Position numbers and translations under genes: made by a program. DNA of 25,872 nt from CAYVBN01 sp964538565 (GTDB lineage Bacteria; Pseudomonadota; Alphaproteobacteria; Rhizobiales; Xanthobacteraceae): the NCBI GenBank assembly GCA_964538565.1, contig CAZIGW010000286.1, positions 1 through 25,872 on the forward strand. The letters run 5' to 3'. Positions 1 to 7,130 of this stretch are shown one piece after another. Under the pieces are notes generated by a model. The model did no database searches. It was not told the DNA's origin and saw only the letters and a list, made by a program, of their open reading frames with translations. How positions within the stretch are numbered: position 1 is the stretch's first letter; every line of letters starts with the position of its first letter.

Positions 1-251
1 TATTCGGGGCTGGCGATGAAGACGCCGCGGTGCAGCGCCATCAGTCGCTTGAGCCTGACGGCGTTGTCCGGCGGACCCGACTTCCCCTCCTGATCGGCGT
101 CGAAGATCGGCAGCGGGTAGTCGCTGAGCGAGATGCGTGTCACGTCGGCATCGAGCAGCGTCAGCTCCTTGGCGGCGAGCGCGGCGAGGCGCGCGTTGAA
201 CGAGCCCGTGCGGACCGATCCGGCGAAGACCAGGATTTTCGGCGCGGGCAT
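1..251 (-). CDS. NADPH-dependent FMN reductase family protein (C-terminus cut by window edge)
   Basis: The visible N-terminal 83 residues begin MPAPKILVFAGSVRTGSFN and reach IASPEY at the window edge. This is the flavodoxin-like fold of NAD(P)H-dependent FMN/quinone/azo reductases: a first beta strand, then the phosphate-binding loop GSVRTGSFN (residues 11-19), then the LPIFDAD segment, and the start of the second FMN loop (SPEY). Members reduce flavin, quinones or chromate in the cytoplasm using NAD(P)H; the substrate here cannot be told. The ATG at 251 has a GAGGAG ribosome site six bases upstream. It follows pmtA on the same strand after 22 bases, so the two are probably co-transcribed. 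The 3' end lies outside the window. Confidence 0.85.
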   Translation of the reverse strand, partial: MPAPKILVFAGSVRTGSFNARLAALAAKELTLLDADVTRISLSDYPLPIFDADQEGKSGPPDNAVRLKRLMALHRGVFIASPE

Positions 252-273
252 CGCGGGCTCCTCGGGCGGGGCG

Positions 274-876
274 TCAGCCCCTGCGGTAGACCCAGACCCG
301 AGCCGGAGGCAGATTGAGCCAGATGCGTTCCGAGGCTTCCGCGATCACGCCGGCGAAGGCGCGCGGAATGGGCGAGGCAACCGCATAGGTGAATTGAATG
401 AAGGGCGCGCCGGGCCACAGCAGGTTGAAGGCTTCGTTGATGAGGCGCAGGCGCGTGCGCAACGGCTTGGTGACGAGCGGCAGGCTGGAGACGACGGCCG
501 CCGCCGGCTGGCGCACCAAAGCGCCGAGCAGCGTCTTCAGCCGGTAGGCGTCGCCCTGCACGACGGTCGCCGCCGGGTAGCGCGAACGCAAGATCCGGCA
601 GAACGTCGGATTGAATTCGACCAGAACGAGGCGGGCGGCGTCGATGCCGTGCTGGACCAGCGCCTCCGTCACCGGCCCGGTGCCCGGCCCGAGCTCGATG
701 ATGGGGCCGGCGACGTCGGGATCGACGTAGCGCGCCATCGTGCGCGCCAGAACCTTGCCGGACGGCATCACCGCGCCCGTGGCCAATGGCTTTTCCAACC
801 ACGAACGGATGAAGCGCACCTCGTCGTCGAGGCGCAGCGACTTCTTGGCGATGCTCAGTGTCGAGTGCGGCGGCAT
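274..876 (-). CDS. pmtA: Phospholipid N-methyltransferase (PmtA-like, SAM-dependent)
   Basis: This 200-residue class I SAM-dependent methyltransferase resembles the Bradyrhizobium/Rhodobacter-type phospholipid N-methyltransferases, which convert phosphatidylethanolamine stepwise to phosphatidylcholine at the inner membrane face. SAM motif I is IIELGPGTGPVTEAL (about residues 59-73), followed by an acidic strand end (LVLVEF) and motif IV-like VVSSLPL. The C-terminal INEAFNLLWPGAPFIQFTY and LPPARVWVYRR blocks are typical of this family. The same fold is shared with KsgA-type rRNA dimethylases, but the NPPY-type adenine motif is absent, here SSLP. The ATG at 876 has only a weak AAGAAG upstream. 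The downstream flavin reductase is probably in the same transcript. The family assignment is firm; the exact lipid product is inferred. Confidence 0.82.
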   Translation of the reverse strand: MPPHSTLSIAKKSLRLDDEVRFIRSWLEKPLATGAVMPSGKVLARTMARYVDPDVAGPIIELGPGTGPVTEALVQHGIDAARLVLVEFNPTFCRILRSRYPAATVVQGDAYRLKTLLGALVRQPAAAVVSSLPLVTKPLRTRLRLINEAFNLLWPGAPFIQFTYAVASPIPRAFAGVIAEASERIWLNLPPARVWVYRRG

Positions 877-988
877 CTTGGCTTCTTACGCGAACGCTTC
901 GAAGGGACGCTTCGACCGAACGACCGGAACCTGAACTCCAACCCGGAACTGACCGGTATAGGGCCTTTGCGCGGGGGTCAAGCCGTGT

Positions 989-2140
989 TCAGGAGGAACT
1001 TGCGCGGCTGCCGAGCCCGTCGAAAAAGTCCTTGACCTTGCCAAAGAAGCCGGCGGACTCCGGATGCGTGTCCTTCGAGGACAGGCTCTCGAATTCCATC
1101 AGCAGCTCTCTCTGCCGCTTGGTGAGCTTCTGCGGCGTCTCGACCACGACCTGGACGTACATGTCGCCCGTCTGTTTCGAGCGCAGCACCGGCATCCCCT
1201 TGCCCTGCAGACGGAAACGCCGGCCGGATTGCGTGCCTTCGGGAATCTTCACCCGCGTCTTGCTGCCGTCGATCACCGGGACTTCGAAGTCGCCCCCGAG
1301 CGCGGCCGTCACCATCGAGATGGGAACGCGGCAGTGCAGGTCGGCGCCGTCGCGCTGGAAGAACGGATGGGAGGCGATCGAGAGGAAAATGTAGAGATCG
1401 CCCGCGGGGCCGCCGCGAACCCCGGCTTCGCCCTCGCCAGCGAGGCGGATCCGCGTGCCGTCCTCGACTCCGGCCGGAATATTCACCGACAGCGTGCGCT
1501 CGCGCGTGACCCGGCCGGACCCGGAGCAGGCCGGGCACGGATCGTCGATCACCTGGCCGCGTCCCTGGCAGCTGATGCACGTGCGCTCGAGCGTGAAGAA
1601 GCCCTGTGCATGACGCACGCGGCCGATGCCGCCGCAGCTCGGACAGGTCTTCGGCTTGGTGCCGGCCTTGGCGCCGCTGCCCGAGCAGATTTCGCTCGTG
1701 ACCGACGTCGGCAGCCGCACCTGCGCGGTCTTGCCGTGGAACGCCTCCTCGAGCGTGATCTCCATGTTGTAGCGGAGATCCGCGCCGCGTTCGCGCCCGG
1801 AGCCGCGGCCGCGCCGCGTGCCGCCCATGCCGAAAAGGTCGTCGAAAATGTCCGCGAAGGTGGAGGCGAAATCCGCCCCGAACCCGTGCGCGGCCCCGCC
1901 GCCGCCCATGCCGGCCTCGAAGGCGGCATGGCCGAAACGGTCGTAGGCGGCGCGCTTGTCCGGATCCTTGAGGATCTCGTAGGCCTCATTGACCTCCTTG
2001 AAGCGATGCTCGCACTCGTTGTCACCCGGATTGCGGTCCGGGTGATACTTCATGGCGAGCTTGCGGAAGGCAGCCTTGATGTCGGCGTCGCTCGCGCCGC
2101 GCTGGACACCGAGCACCTCGTAATAGTCGCGTTTGGCCAT
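989..2140 (-). CDS. dnaJ: Co-chaperone DnaJ (Hsp40) with an altered zinc site
   Basis: This is a full-length 383-residue DnaJ. It has a J domain with HPD at 33-35, a Gly-rich linker (about 77-120), a zinc-finger domain (about 145-212) and a C-terminal peptide-binding region. It stimulates DnaK ATPase and delivers unfolded clients. The start is set by homology at MAKRDYYEVL; an in-frame ATG lies 12 bases upstream at 2152 (MSDR) with GAGG three bases before it, so 387 residues is possible. The zinc motifs are SEIC (149-152), CPSC (166-169), CISC (188-191) and CPAC (202-205). The first should be CxxC but position 149 is Ser (codon AGC at 1694-1696), one base from the Cys codon TGC. dnaK lies 162 bases upstream on the same strand. 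Confidence 0.97.
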   Translation of the reverse strand: MAKRDYYEVLGVQRGASDADIKAAFRKLAMKYHPDRNPGDNECEHRFKEVNEAYEILKDPDKRAAYDRFGHAAFEAGMGGGGAAHGFGADFASTFADIFDDLFGMGGTRRGRGSGRERGADLRYNMEITLEEAFHGKTAQVRLPTSVTSEICSGSGAKAGTKPKTCPSCGGIGRVRHAQGFFTLERTCISCQGRGQVIDDPCPACSGSGRVTRERTLSVNIPAGVEDGTRIRLAGEGEAGVRGGPAGDLYIFLSIASHPFFQRDGADLHCRVPISMVTAALGGDFEVPVIDGSKTRVKIPEGTQSGRRFRLQGKGMPVLRSKQTGDMYVQVVVETPQKLTKRQRELLMEFESLSSKDTHPESAGFFGKVKDFFDGLGSRASSS

Positions 2141-2233
2141 GCGGTCGCTCATCCCCCTCAGTGCCGACCGATCGCCTGGATTGTCGCGCGATGCCGCCCG
2201 GAATGATAGCGGACCGGCATGCACGAAAATACA

Positions 2234-2254
2234 CCCCCGGGACAAGCCCGGGGG
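2234..2254 (-). repeat. Perfect inverted repeat in the dnaK-dnaJ gap; possible weak terminator or dispersed palindrome
   Basis: An 8-base arm (CCCCCGGG, 2234-2241) and its exact complement (2247-2254) flank a five-base loop (ACAAG). Read in the direction of dnaK-dnaJ transcription, the stem is followed by TGTATTTTCG, a short T-rich stretch, so it could attenuate transcription after dnaK. The core, a CCCGGG stem around ACAAG, also resembles small palindromic repeats common between genes in Bradyrhizobium and Rhodopseudomonas; that comparison is from memory. No promoter for dnaJ is obvious in the gap. Confidence 0.55.
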
Positions 2255-2302
2255 CCGCTATTGCTCGTCAGCGCGGCTCGCATGGCACGGCGCTGGCCGC
2301 GA

Positions 2303-4210
2303 TCAGGCGGATTTCTTGTTCTTCTTGTCGTCATCGACCTCCGTGAACTCGGCGTCGACGACATCTTCCTTCGCGCCCGAGGCGCCGGCCTCGGCGCCTC
2401 CCTCCTGCGCCTGCTTGTACATCGCCTCGCCGAGCTTCATCGAAGCCTGCGCCAGCGCGTTGGTCTTGGCGGTGATCGCCGCCGAGTCGTCGCCCTTCAC
2501 CGCCTCCTTGAGGTCGGCGATGGCGTTCTCGATGGCGCGCCGCTCGGTCTCGCTGACCTTGGAGCCGTGCTCGGCGAGCGCCTTCTCGGTCGCGTGGATG
2601 AGCGCCTCGGCATGGTTCTTCGCCTCGACCGCCGCCTTTCGCTTCTTGTCCTCCTCGGCGTGCGCCTCCGCATCCTTCACCATGCGCTCGATATCGGCCT
2701 CGCTGAGGCCGCCCGAGGCCTGGATGCGGATCTGCTGCTCCTTGCCGGTCGCCTTGTCCCGCGCGTGCACGTTGACGATGCCGTTCGCGTCGATGTCGAA
2801 GGTGACCTCGATCTGCGGGACGCCGCGCGGCGCCGGCGGAATGCCGACGAGATCGAACTGGCCGAGCAACTTGTTGTCGGCCGCCATCTCGCGCTCGCCC
2901 TGGAACACGCGGATCGTCACCGCGTTCTGATTGTCCTCGGCGGTCGAGAACACCTGCGACTTCTTGGTCGGAATGGTGGTGTTGCGGTCGATGATGCGGG
3001 TGAACACACCGCCCAGCGTCTCGATGCCGAGCGAAAGCGGCGTGACGTCGAGCAGCAGCACGTCCTTGACGTCGCCCTGCAGCACGCCGGCCTGGATCGC
3101 CGCGCCGATCGCCACCACCTCGTCGGGGTTGACGCCCTTGTGCGGCTCCTTGCCGAAGAACTGCTTCACCACCTCCTGGACCTTCGGCATGCGCGTCATG
3201 CCGCCGACCAGCACCACCTCGTTGATCTCGCCGGCGGAGACGCCCGCGTCCTTGAGCGCGAGCCGGCACGGCTCGACCGTCTTCTGGATCAGGTCGTCTA
3301 CCAGCGCCTCGAACTTGGCGCGGGTGAGCTTGAGGGTGAGATGCTTCGGACCGGTCGCGTCCGCGGTGATGAACGGCAGGTTGATCTCGGTCTGCGTCGT
3401 CGAGGAGAGCTCGATCTTCGCCTTCTCGGCGGCTTCCTTGAGCCGCTGCAGCGCGAGCTTGTCCTTGCGCAGGTCGATGCCCTGCTCCTTCTGGAACTCG
3501 TCGGCGAGATAGTTGACGAGGCGCATGTCGAAGTCCTCGCCGCCCAGGAAGGTGTCGCCGTTGGTCGACTTCACCTCGAACACGCCGTCGCCGATCTCCA
3601 GGATCGAAATGTCGAACGTGCCGCCGCCGAGGTCGTAGACCGCGATCGTGCCGGCCGCCTTCTTGTCGAGCCCGTAGGCGAGCGCGGCGGCGGTCGGCTC
3701 GTTGATGATGCGCAGCACTTCGAGGCCGGCGATCTTGCCGGCGTCCTTCGTGGCCTGGCGCTGCGCGTCGTTGAAGTAGGCCGGAACCGTGATGACGGCC
3801 TGTTCGACCTTCTGGCCCAGATAGGCCTCGGACGTTTCCTTCATTTTCTGCAGCACGAACGCCGAGATCTGCGAGGGCGAATAGGTCTTGCCGTCCGCCT
3901 CGACCCAGGCGTCGCCGTTGCCGGCGCGCACGATCTTGTACGGGACGAGCTTCTTGTCCTTCTCGACCATGGGGTCGTCGTAGCGACGGCCGATCAGGCG
4001 CTTCACCGCGAAGAAGGTGCGCTCCGGGTTGGTGACCGCCTGGCGCTTGGCCGGCTGCCCGGTGAGCCGCTCGCCCTCGTCGGTGAACGCAACGATCGAC
4101 GGCGTCGTCCGCATGCCTTCCGCGTTCTCGATGACCTTCGGCGTCGTGCCTTCCATCACGGCGACGCAGGAATTGGTGGTGCCGAGGTCGATGCCGATGA
4201 CCTTGCCCAT
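2303..4210 (-). CDS. dnaK: Chaperone DnaK (Hsp70)
   Basis: This is a complete 635-residue Hsp70. The ATPase domain opens with MGKVIGIDLGTTNSCVAVMEG and includes the phosphate-2 block YDLGGGTFDISIL (about 194-206) and the adenosine block VVLVGGMTRMPKV. The linker DVLLLDVTPLSLGIETLGG leads to the substrate-binding beta domain and a helical lid ending DDDKKNKKSA. It binds exposed hydrophobic peptides in the cytoplasm in an ATP cycle driven by DnaJ and GrpE, both encoded in this window. Length is normal for the family. The ATG at 4210 is preceded by GAGAGGG. An RpoH-type promoter lies about 150 bases upstream (4357-4384), so heat-shock induction is expected. No CIRCE operator is present. Confidence 0.99.
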   Translation of the reverse strand: MGKVIGIDLGTTNSCVAVMEGTTPKVIENAEGMRTTPSIVAFTDEGERLTGQPAKRQAVTNPERTFFAVKRLIGRRYDDPMVEKDKKLVPYKIVRAGNGDAWVEADGKTYSPSQISAFVLQKMKETSEAYLGQKVEQAVITVPAYFNDAQRQATKDAGKIAGLEVLRIINEPTAAALAYGLDKKAAGTIAVYDLGGGTFDISILEIGDGVFEVKSTNGDTFLGGEDFDMRLVNYLADEFQKEQGIDLRKDKLALQRLKEAAEKAKIELSSTTQTEINLPFITADATGPKHLTLKLTRAKFEALVDDLIQKTVEPCRLALKDAGVSAGEINEVVLVGGMTRMPKVQEVVKQFFGKEPHKGVNPDEVVAIGAAIQAGVLQGDVKDVLLLDVTPLSLGIETLGGVFTRIIDRNTTIPTKKSQVFSTAEDNQNAVTIRVFQGEREMAADNKLLGQFDLVGIPPAPRGVPQIEVTFDIDANGIVNVHARDKATGKEQQIRIQASGGLSEADIERMVKDAEAHAEEDKKRKAAVEAKNHAEALIHATEKALAEHGSKVSETERRAIENAIADLKEAVKGDDSAAITAKTNALAQASMKLGEAMYKQAQEGGAEAGASGAKEDVVDAEFTEVDDDKKNKKSA

Positions 4211-4356
4211 GATCTTCCCTCTCTGATGCGGCAGGTCGGCCCGGGCCTGGCGAGCGCCCGGATGAGCCGTCGGACGGGCGGTTACACCCGTGGACCACCC
4301 CTGGCCCGACCCCCTCGATTTCGCAACTTGCCGCGCCCCGGCGGCAGCTAGGTTCC

Positions 4357-4384
4357 ATATAGGAGGGCGACAACCACCCGCAAG
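4357..4384 (-). promoter_or_regulatory. RpoH (sigma-32) promoter for dnaK
   Basis: On the minus strand CTTG (4381-4384) is separated by exactly 17 bases from CCTATAT (4357-4363). This fits the alphaproteobacterial heat-shock consensus CTTG-N17/18-CYTATNT at every defined position. Transcription would begin near 4350, giving a leader of about 140 bases before the dnaK ATG at 4210. The match and its place upstream of dnaK are seen directly; sigma-factor use is inferred from the consensus. Confidence 0.75.
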
Positions 4385-4590
4385 TCAGCCCGCCGCGAAT
4401 TTGCCAGCATTCCGCACCATGGGCCGTGGCGCGAATGTCCCAGCCCTTTGTGGCTTTCCTCGGCCCGTCGATCCGTTCCTTCGCGAAACCCGAGGCGCGC
4501 CGAAGACGCTTGTCGGAAGCGAACCGTTAACCGCGAGAGAATTGGCGGGCCGGCCGCCTCAGGCCGCTGCGAGGTTGCGGCCCGCGCGCC

Positions 4591-4620
4591 GGCGATCCAA
4601 GTGTCGGCGATCCAAGTGTT
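4591..4620. repeat. 15-base tandem duplication upstream of alkB
   Basis: Two adjacent 15-base units, 4591-4605 and 4606-4620, both begin GGCGATCCAAGTGT and differ only in their last base (C versus T). They lie about 115 bases before the alkB start. They could be a recent slippage duplication or a doubled protein-binding site; nothing in the sequence decides between these. Confidence 0.8.
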
Positions 4621-4732
4621 GACGAATTCTCGGCCGATGAGAGGGTCGCGGTGGGGGACCTCCGGGCAGGCGATCCGGCGAGACCGACGGCCATCGCCTG
4701 GAGAGACACCGGCACCGACGGGGGGCGAGCCC

Positions 4733-5392
4733 ATGGACGCCGCCATGGCGCAGAAGCACGGGCTGCATATTCACCCAGGCTATCTCTCGCGCGACGCGCA
4801 GGTGGAACTTCTCGCCGCCATCCGCGCGGTGATCCGCCAGGCGCCGTTGTTCGTCCCTCGCATGCCGCGCACCGGCAAGCCCTTTTCCGTGCGCATGACC
4901 AACTGCGGCCCGCTCGGCTGGGTTTCCGACCAACGCGGTTATCGCTATCAGGCGACCCATCCGCAGACGGGCGAACCCTGGCCGCCGATGCCGCCGTCGG
5001 TGCTCAAGGCCTGGCAGGATCTCGCCGGCTGCGAGGCCCCGCCCGAGGCGTGTCTCGTCAACGTCTATGCGCCGGACGCCCGCATGGGGCTGCACCAGGA
5101 TCGCGACGAGGACGATTTCGCGGCGCCGGTCGTGTCGCTCTCGCTCGGCGACACCTGTCTGTTCCGCGTCGGCGGCACCCGGCGCAACGATGCGACGCGC
5201 TCCTTCCGTCTCGCCTCCGGCGATGCGCTCGTGCTCGGCGGGGACATGCGGCTTGCCTTTCACGGCGTGGACCGCATTATCGCCGGCACGTCGACGCTGT
5301 TGCCCGAAGGGGGACGGATCAATCTGACGCTGCGTCGCGTGCACGCGCTCGGCCTGCATGCCAACGACCCTCGAATCCGCAAGGTGGGATGA
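4733..5392 (+). CDS. alkB: Alpha-ketoglutarate-dependent DNA dealkylase AlkB
   Basis: This 219-residue Fe(II)/2-oxoglutarate dioxygenase of the AlkB type repairs 1-methyladenine and 3-methylcytosine in DNA and RNA by oxidative demethylation, releasing formaldehyde. The iron ligands are visible as His121-x-Asp123 (LHQDRDE) and His177 (LAFHGVD). The 2-oxoglutarate and AlkB signature RxNxTxR is present at Arg195-Asn197-Thr199-Arg201 (RINLTLR). The substrate-recognition lid (SVRMTNCGPLGW, about 52-63) matches bacterial AlkB. The ATG at 4733 was chosen by family start; the next ATG at 4745 is also possible. There is no ada gene nearby. The following secreted-protein gene starts three bases after the stop, so the two are likely one operon. 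Confidence 0.95.
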   Translation: MDAAMAQKHGLHIHPGYLSRDAQVELLAAIRAVIRQAPLFVPRMPRTGKPFSVRMTNCGPLGWVSDQRGYRYQATHPQTGEPWPPMPPSVLKAWQDLAGCEAPPEACLVNVYAPDARMGLHQDRDEDDFAAPVVSLSLGDTCLFRVGGTRRNDATRSFRLASGDALVLGGDMRLAFHGVDRIIAGTSTLLPEGGRINLTLRRVHALGLHANDPRIRKVG

Positions 5393-5395
5393 AGG

Positions 5396-6358
5396 ATGGC
5401 TCGCGCATCGAACTCGGCGTTCGCTCGCACACTCCTCGCGTGCATGCTGGGCGCGCTGTGCCTCGCCTCCGCCCAGGCGGCCGAGCCGGTGTTCCCGCCC
5501 GGATCGCGCATCGGACTGACGCCGCCGGCCGGTTTCCTGCCGAGCGCGCATTTCCACGGTTTCGAGAACCCGGACCGGAACGCCTCGATCCTCACGCTCG
5601 AAATGCCGGCCGGCGCCTATGCGGCGATCGAAAAGGCGATGACGGCCGCCGCGCTCAAGAAGCAGGGGGTCACGGTCGAGAGGCGGGAAACGCTCCCGCT
5701 CAAGGCCGGCAAGGGGCTGCTGATCGTGGGCCGCCAGGAAGCGGACGGCACGCGCCTGCGCAAGTGGATCCTGATCGCATCGGCCTCCGACACGACCGCG
5801 ATGCTGACGGTCCAGATTCCTGAGGACTCCAAGACGGCCTATCCGGATTCCGCGATTCGCGCGGCGCTCGCAAGCCTCACCATCCGCGCGGTGGTTCCGC
5901 TCGACGAGCAGATCGGGCTGCTGCCGTTCAAGATGGACGACCTCGCTGGGCTGCGCCCGTTTCGCGTCGTGCGCTCGAGCGCGGTGTTCCTGACCAAGGG
6001 ACCCAACGACACGACCGAACCGGCCGAACAGCCGCTGCTGATGATCTCGGTGTCCTCCGGGGGTCCCGAGAGGCCGGGCGACCGCAACGAATTTGCCAGG
6101 GAACTGCTGTCCGGACTCTCGGGATTCCGCGACCTGCACGTCGTCGGCACCGACCTGCTGCGGCTCAATGCGATGCAGACGCACGAGATCATGGCGGAAG
6201 CCAAGGACTACCGCAGCGGCACCGACCTCAAGCTGGTGCAATGGCTACGTTTCGGCAGCGGCGGATTCGTGCGCCTCGTCGGCGTGGCGAGCGCGCGGGC
6301 CTGGCCCGATGCGTTCCCGCGCTTTCGTGCGGTGCGCGACGGGGTCACGCCGCGCTGA
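5396..6358 (+). CDS. Secreted protein of unknown function
   Basis: I do not recognise a named family. The 320-residue product has a clear Sec signal peptide: positive N-terminus, hydrophobic core RTLLACMLGALCLASAQA, and likely cleavage after AQA near residue 28-29. The mature part looks soluble and periplasmic, with no further membrane segment. It opens with FPPGSRIGLTPPAGF, a stretch seen in hypothetical proteins of Hyphomicrobiales, and contains alternating strand-rich segments and a mid-region KAGKGLLIVGRQEADG. No catalytic motif or metal site stands out. The ATG lies three bases after the alkB stop, with GAAGG at its front, so translation is probably coupled to alkB. It ends 21 bases before the convergent grpE. 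The gene is real by codon use and signal peptide; its role is open. Confidence 0.85.
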   Translation: MARASNSAFARTLLACMLGALCLASAQAAEPVFPPGSRIGLTPPAGFLPSAHFHGFENPDRNASILTLEMPAGAYAAIEKAMTAAALKKQGVTVERRETLPLKAGKGLLIVGRQEADGTRLRKWILIASASDTTAMLTVQIPEDSKTAYPDSAIRAALASLTIRAVVPLDEQIGLLPFKMDDLAGLRPFRVVRSSAVFLTKGPNDTTEPAEQPLLMISVSSGGPERPGDRNEFARELLSGLSGFRDLHVVGTDLLRLNAMQTHEIMAEAKDYRSGTDLKLVQWLRFGSGGFVRLVGVASARAWPDAFPRFRAVRDGVTPR

Positions 6359-6379
6359 ACGCCTCGGCGATCGACCGGA

Positions 6380-7003
6380 TCAGGTGGAGGCGGACGGGTT
6401 GTCGTTCGCCGGCTGCTCGGCGCCCGGTTTCGGACCGCCCTTGGCGACGCCGACAAGGGCTGGACGCAGGACGCGCTCGCCGATCTTGTATCCCGGCTGC
6501 ACCACCTGCACCACGGTGCCGGCCGTCCGCTCGGGGTCGGGCACTTCGAACATCGCCTGGTGCAGATGCGGATCGAACTTCTCGCCCTGCGGGTCGATCT
6601 TGGTGATGCCGTGCTTCTCGAGGCTCTTGAGCAGCTCACGCTCGGTCAGGTCGACCCCTTCGATCAGGGCCTTCACCTGCGCGTCGGCGCTCTCGCGCAT
6701 CTCGGGTCCGACGGCCTCGAGCGCGCGCCGCATGTTGTCGGCGACGCCGACCACGTCGCGCGCGAACGCCGCGATGCCGTAGACGCGCGCATCGGCGACT
6801 TCCCGCTCGGTGCGCCGCCGCAGGTTTTCCATCTCGGCGAGCGTGCGCAGCAGCTTGTCCTTCAACTCGGCGACCTCCTGCGTCAGGGCCGGCACGGGAT
6901 CGCCCGCCGCTTCCGGAGCCGGCGCGGCCGCCTCGGTCGCGTTTCGAAGGGACTCGTCCTCGGCAGGCTCGCACTGCGGCCCGCGGGTCGTCGTATCCGT
7001 CAT
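6380..7003 (-). CDS. grpE: Nucleotide exchange factor GrpE
   Basis: GrpE releases ADP from DnaK and acts as a thermosensor in the chaperone cycle. With the start chosen here the product has 207 residues. It shows an acidic, low-complexity N-terminus, a long dimerising helix (ELKDKLLRTLAEMENLRRRTERE) and the C-terminal beta domain with the family block KIDPQGEKFDPHLHQAMFEVPD and GYKIGERVLRPALVGV. ATG at 7003 (MTDTTT) was chosen because rhizobial GrpE proteins begin this way and GGGAAA lies upstream; in-frame ATGs at 7024 and 7042 (220 residues) are alternatives. hrcA precedes it on the same strand by 127 bases, so this is an hrcA-grpE arrangement, with dnaK-dnaJ at a separate site. Confidence 0.96.
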   Translation of the reverse strand: MTDTTTRGPQCEPAEDESLRNATEAAAPAPEAAGDPVPALTQEVAELKDKLLRTLAEMENLRRRTEREVADARVYGIAAFARDVVGVADNMRRALEAVGPEMRESADAQVKALIEGVDLTERELLKSLEKHGITKIDPQGEKFDPHLHQAMFEVPDPERTAGTVVQVVQPGYKIGERVLRPALVGVAKGGPKPGAEQPANDNPSAST

Positions 7004-7040
7004 CGATTCGTTTCCCGGTTCCATCGTCAAATTGATCCGC

Positions 7041-7069
7041 ATATCGAGACTCGCGGCGAAAAAATCAAG
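7041..7069 (-). promoter_or_regulatory. Possible sigma-32-like promoter for grpE
   Basis: On the minus strand CTTGATT (7063-7069) is followed after 15 bases by TCGATAT (7041-7047). This roughly resembles CTTGAAA-N13-15-CCCATNT. It would start transcription just before the grpE ATG at 7003 or 7024, leaving the 7042 start untranscribed. The -10 match is only partial, and the element overlaps a hairpin at 7050-7076. Confidence 0.22.
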
Positions 7070-7076
7070 CCGCGAG
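7050..7076 (-). repeat. Inverted repeat between hrcA and grpE
   Basis: Perfect 8-base arms CTCGCGGC (7050-7057) and GCCGCGAG (7069-7076) flank an 11-base AT-rich spacer. In the hrcA-grpE transcript it would form a stem-loop shortly before the grpE start. It has no following T-run, so it is not a standard terminator. It may stabilise or separate the two parts of the message. Confidence 0.5.
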
Positions 7077-7130
7077 TACCGCCGAAGCCGATGGGGTGTC
7101 TGACTAAACGGATGGGCCCGCCGGCCGGTT

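Larger units (their letters stand above)
4211..4732. other. Divergent intergenic region between dnaK and alkB (522 bases)
   Basis: I see no convincing gene here. On the dnaK side it holds the RpoH-type promoter (4357-4384) and the dnaK leader. On the alkB side it holds a 15-base tandem duplication (4591-4620) and, just before the alkB ATG, a GGGGGGCGAG stretch that may serve as ribosome site. The reading frame of alkB stays open upstream to about 4448, but that part lacks any family similarity that I recognise, and the AlkB fold starts after the ATG at 4733. Confidence 0.6.

Noticed and set aside
856..870. GAGTGC near 856 as half of a CIRCE element
   Set aside because: No matching TTAGCACTC half lies at the required spacing, and it is inside pmtA.
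2219..4351. Plus-strand open frame of 710 codons opposite dnaK
   Set aside because: It is the antisense of dnaK, with a Leu/Arg/Asp-rich composition produced by GC-rich codons read backward; no family resemblance.
4448..4732. N-terminal extension of AlkB
   Set aside because: The frame is open but the extra residues do not resemble AlkB, and the region carries a tandem duplication; the ATG at 4733 gives a normal length.
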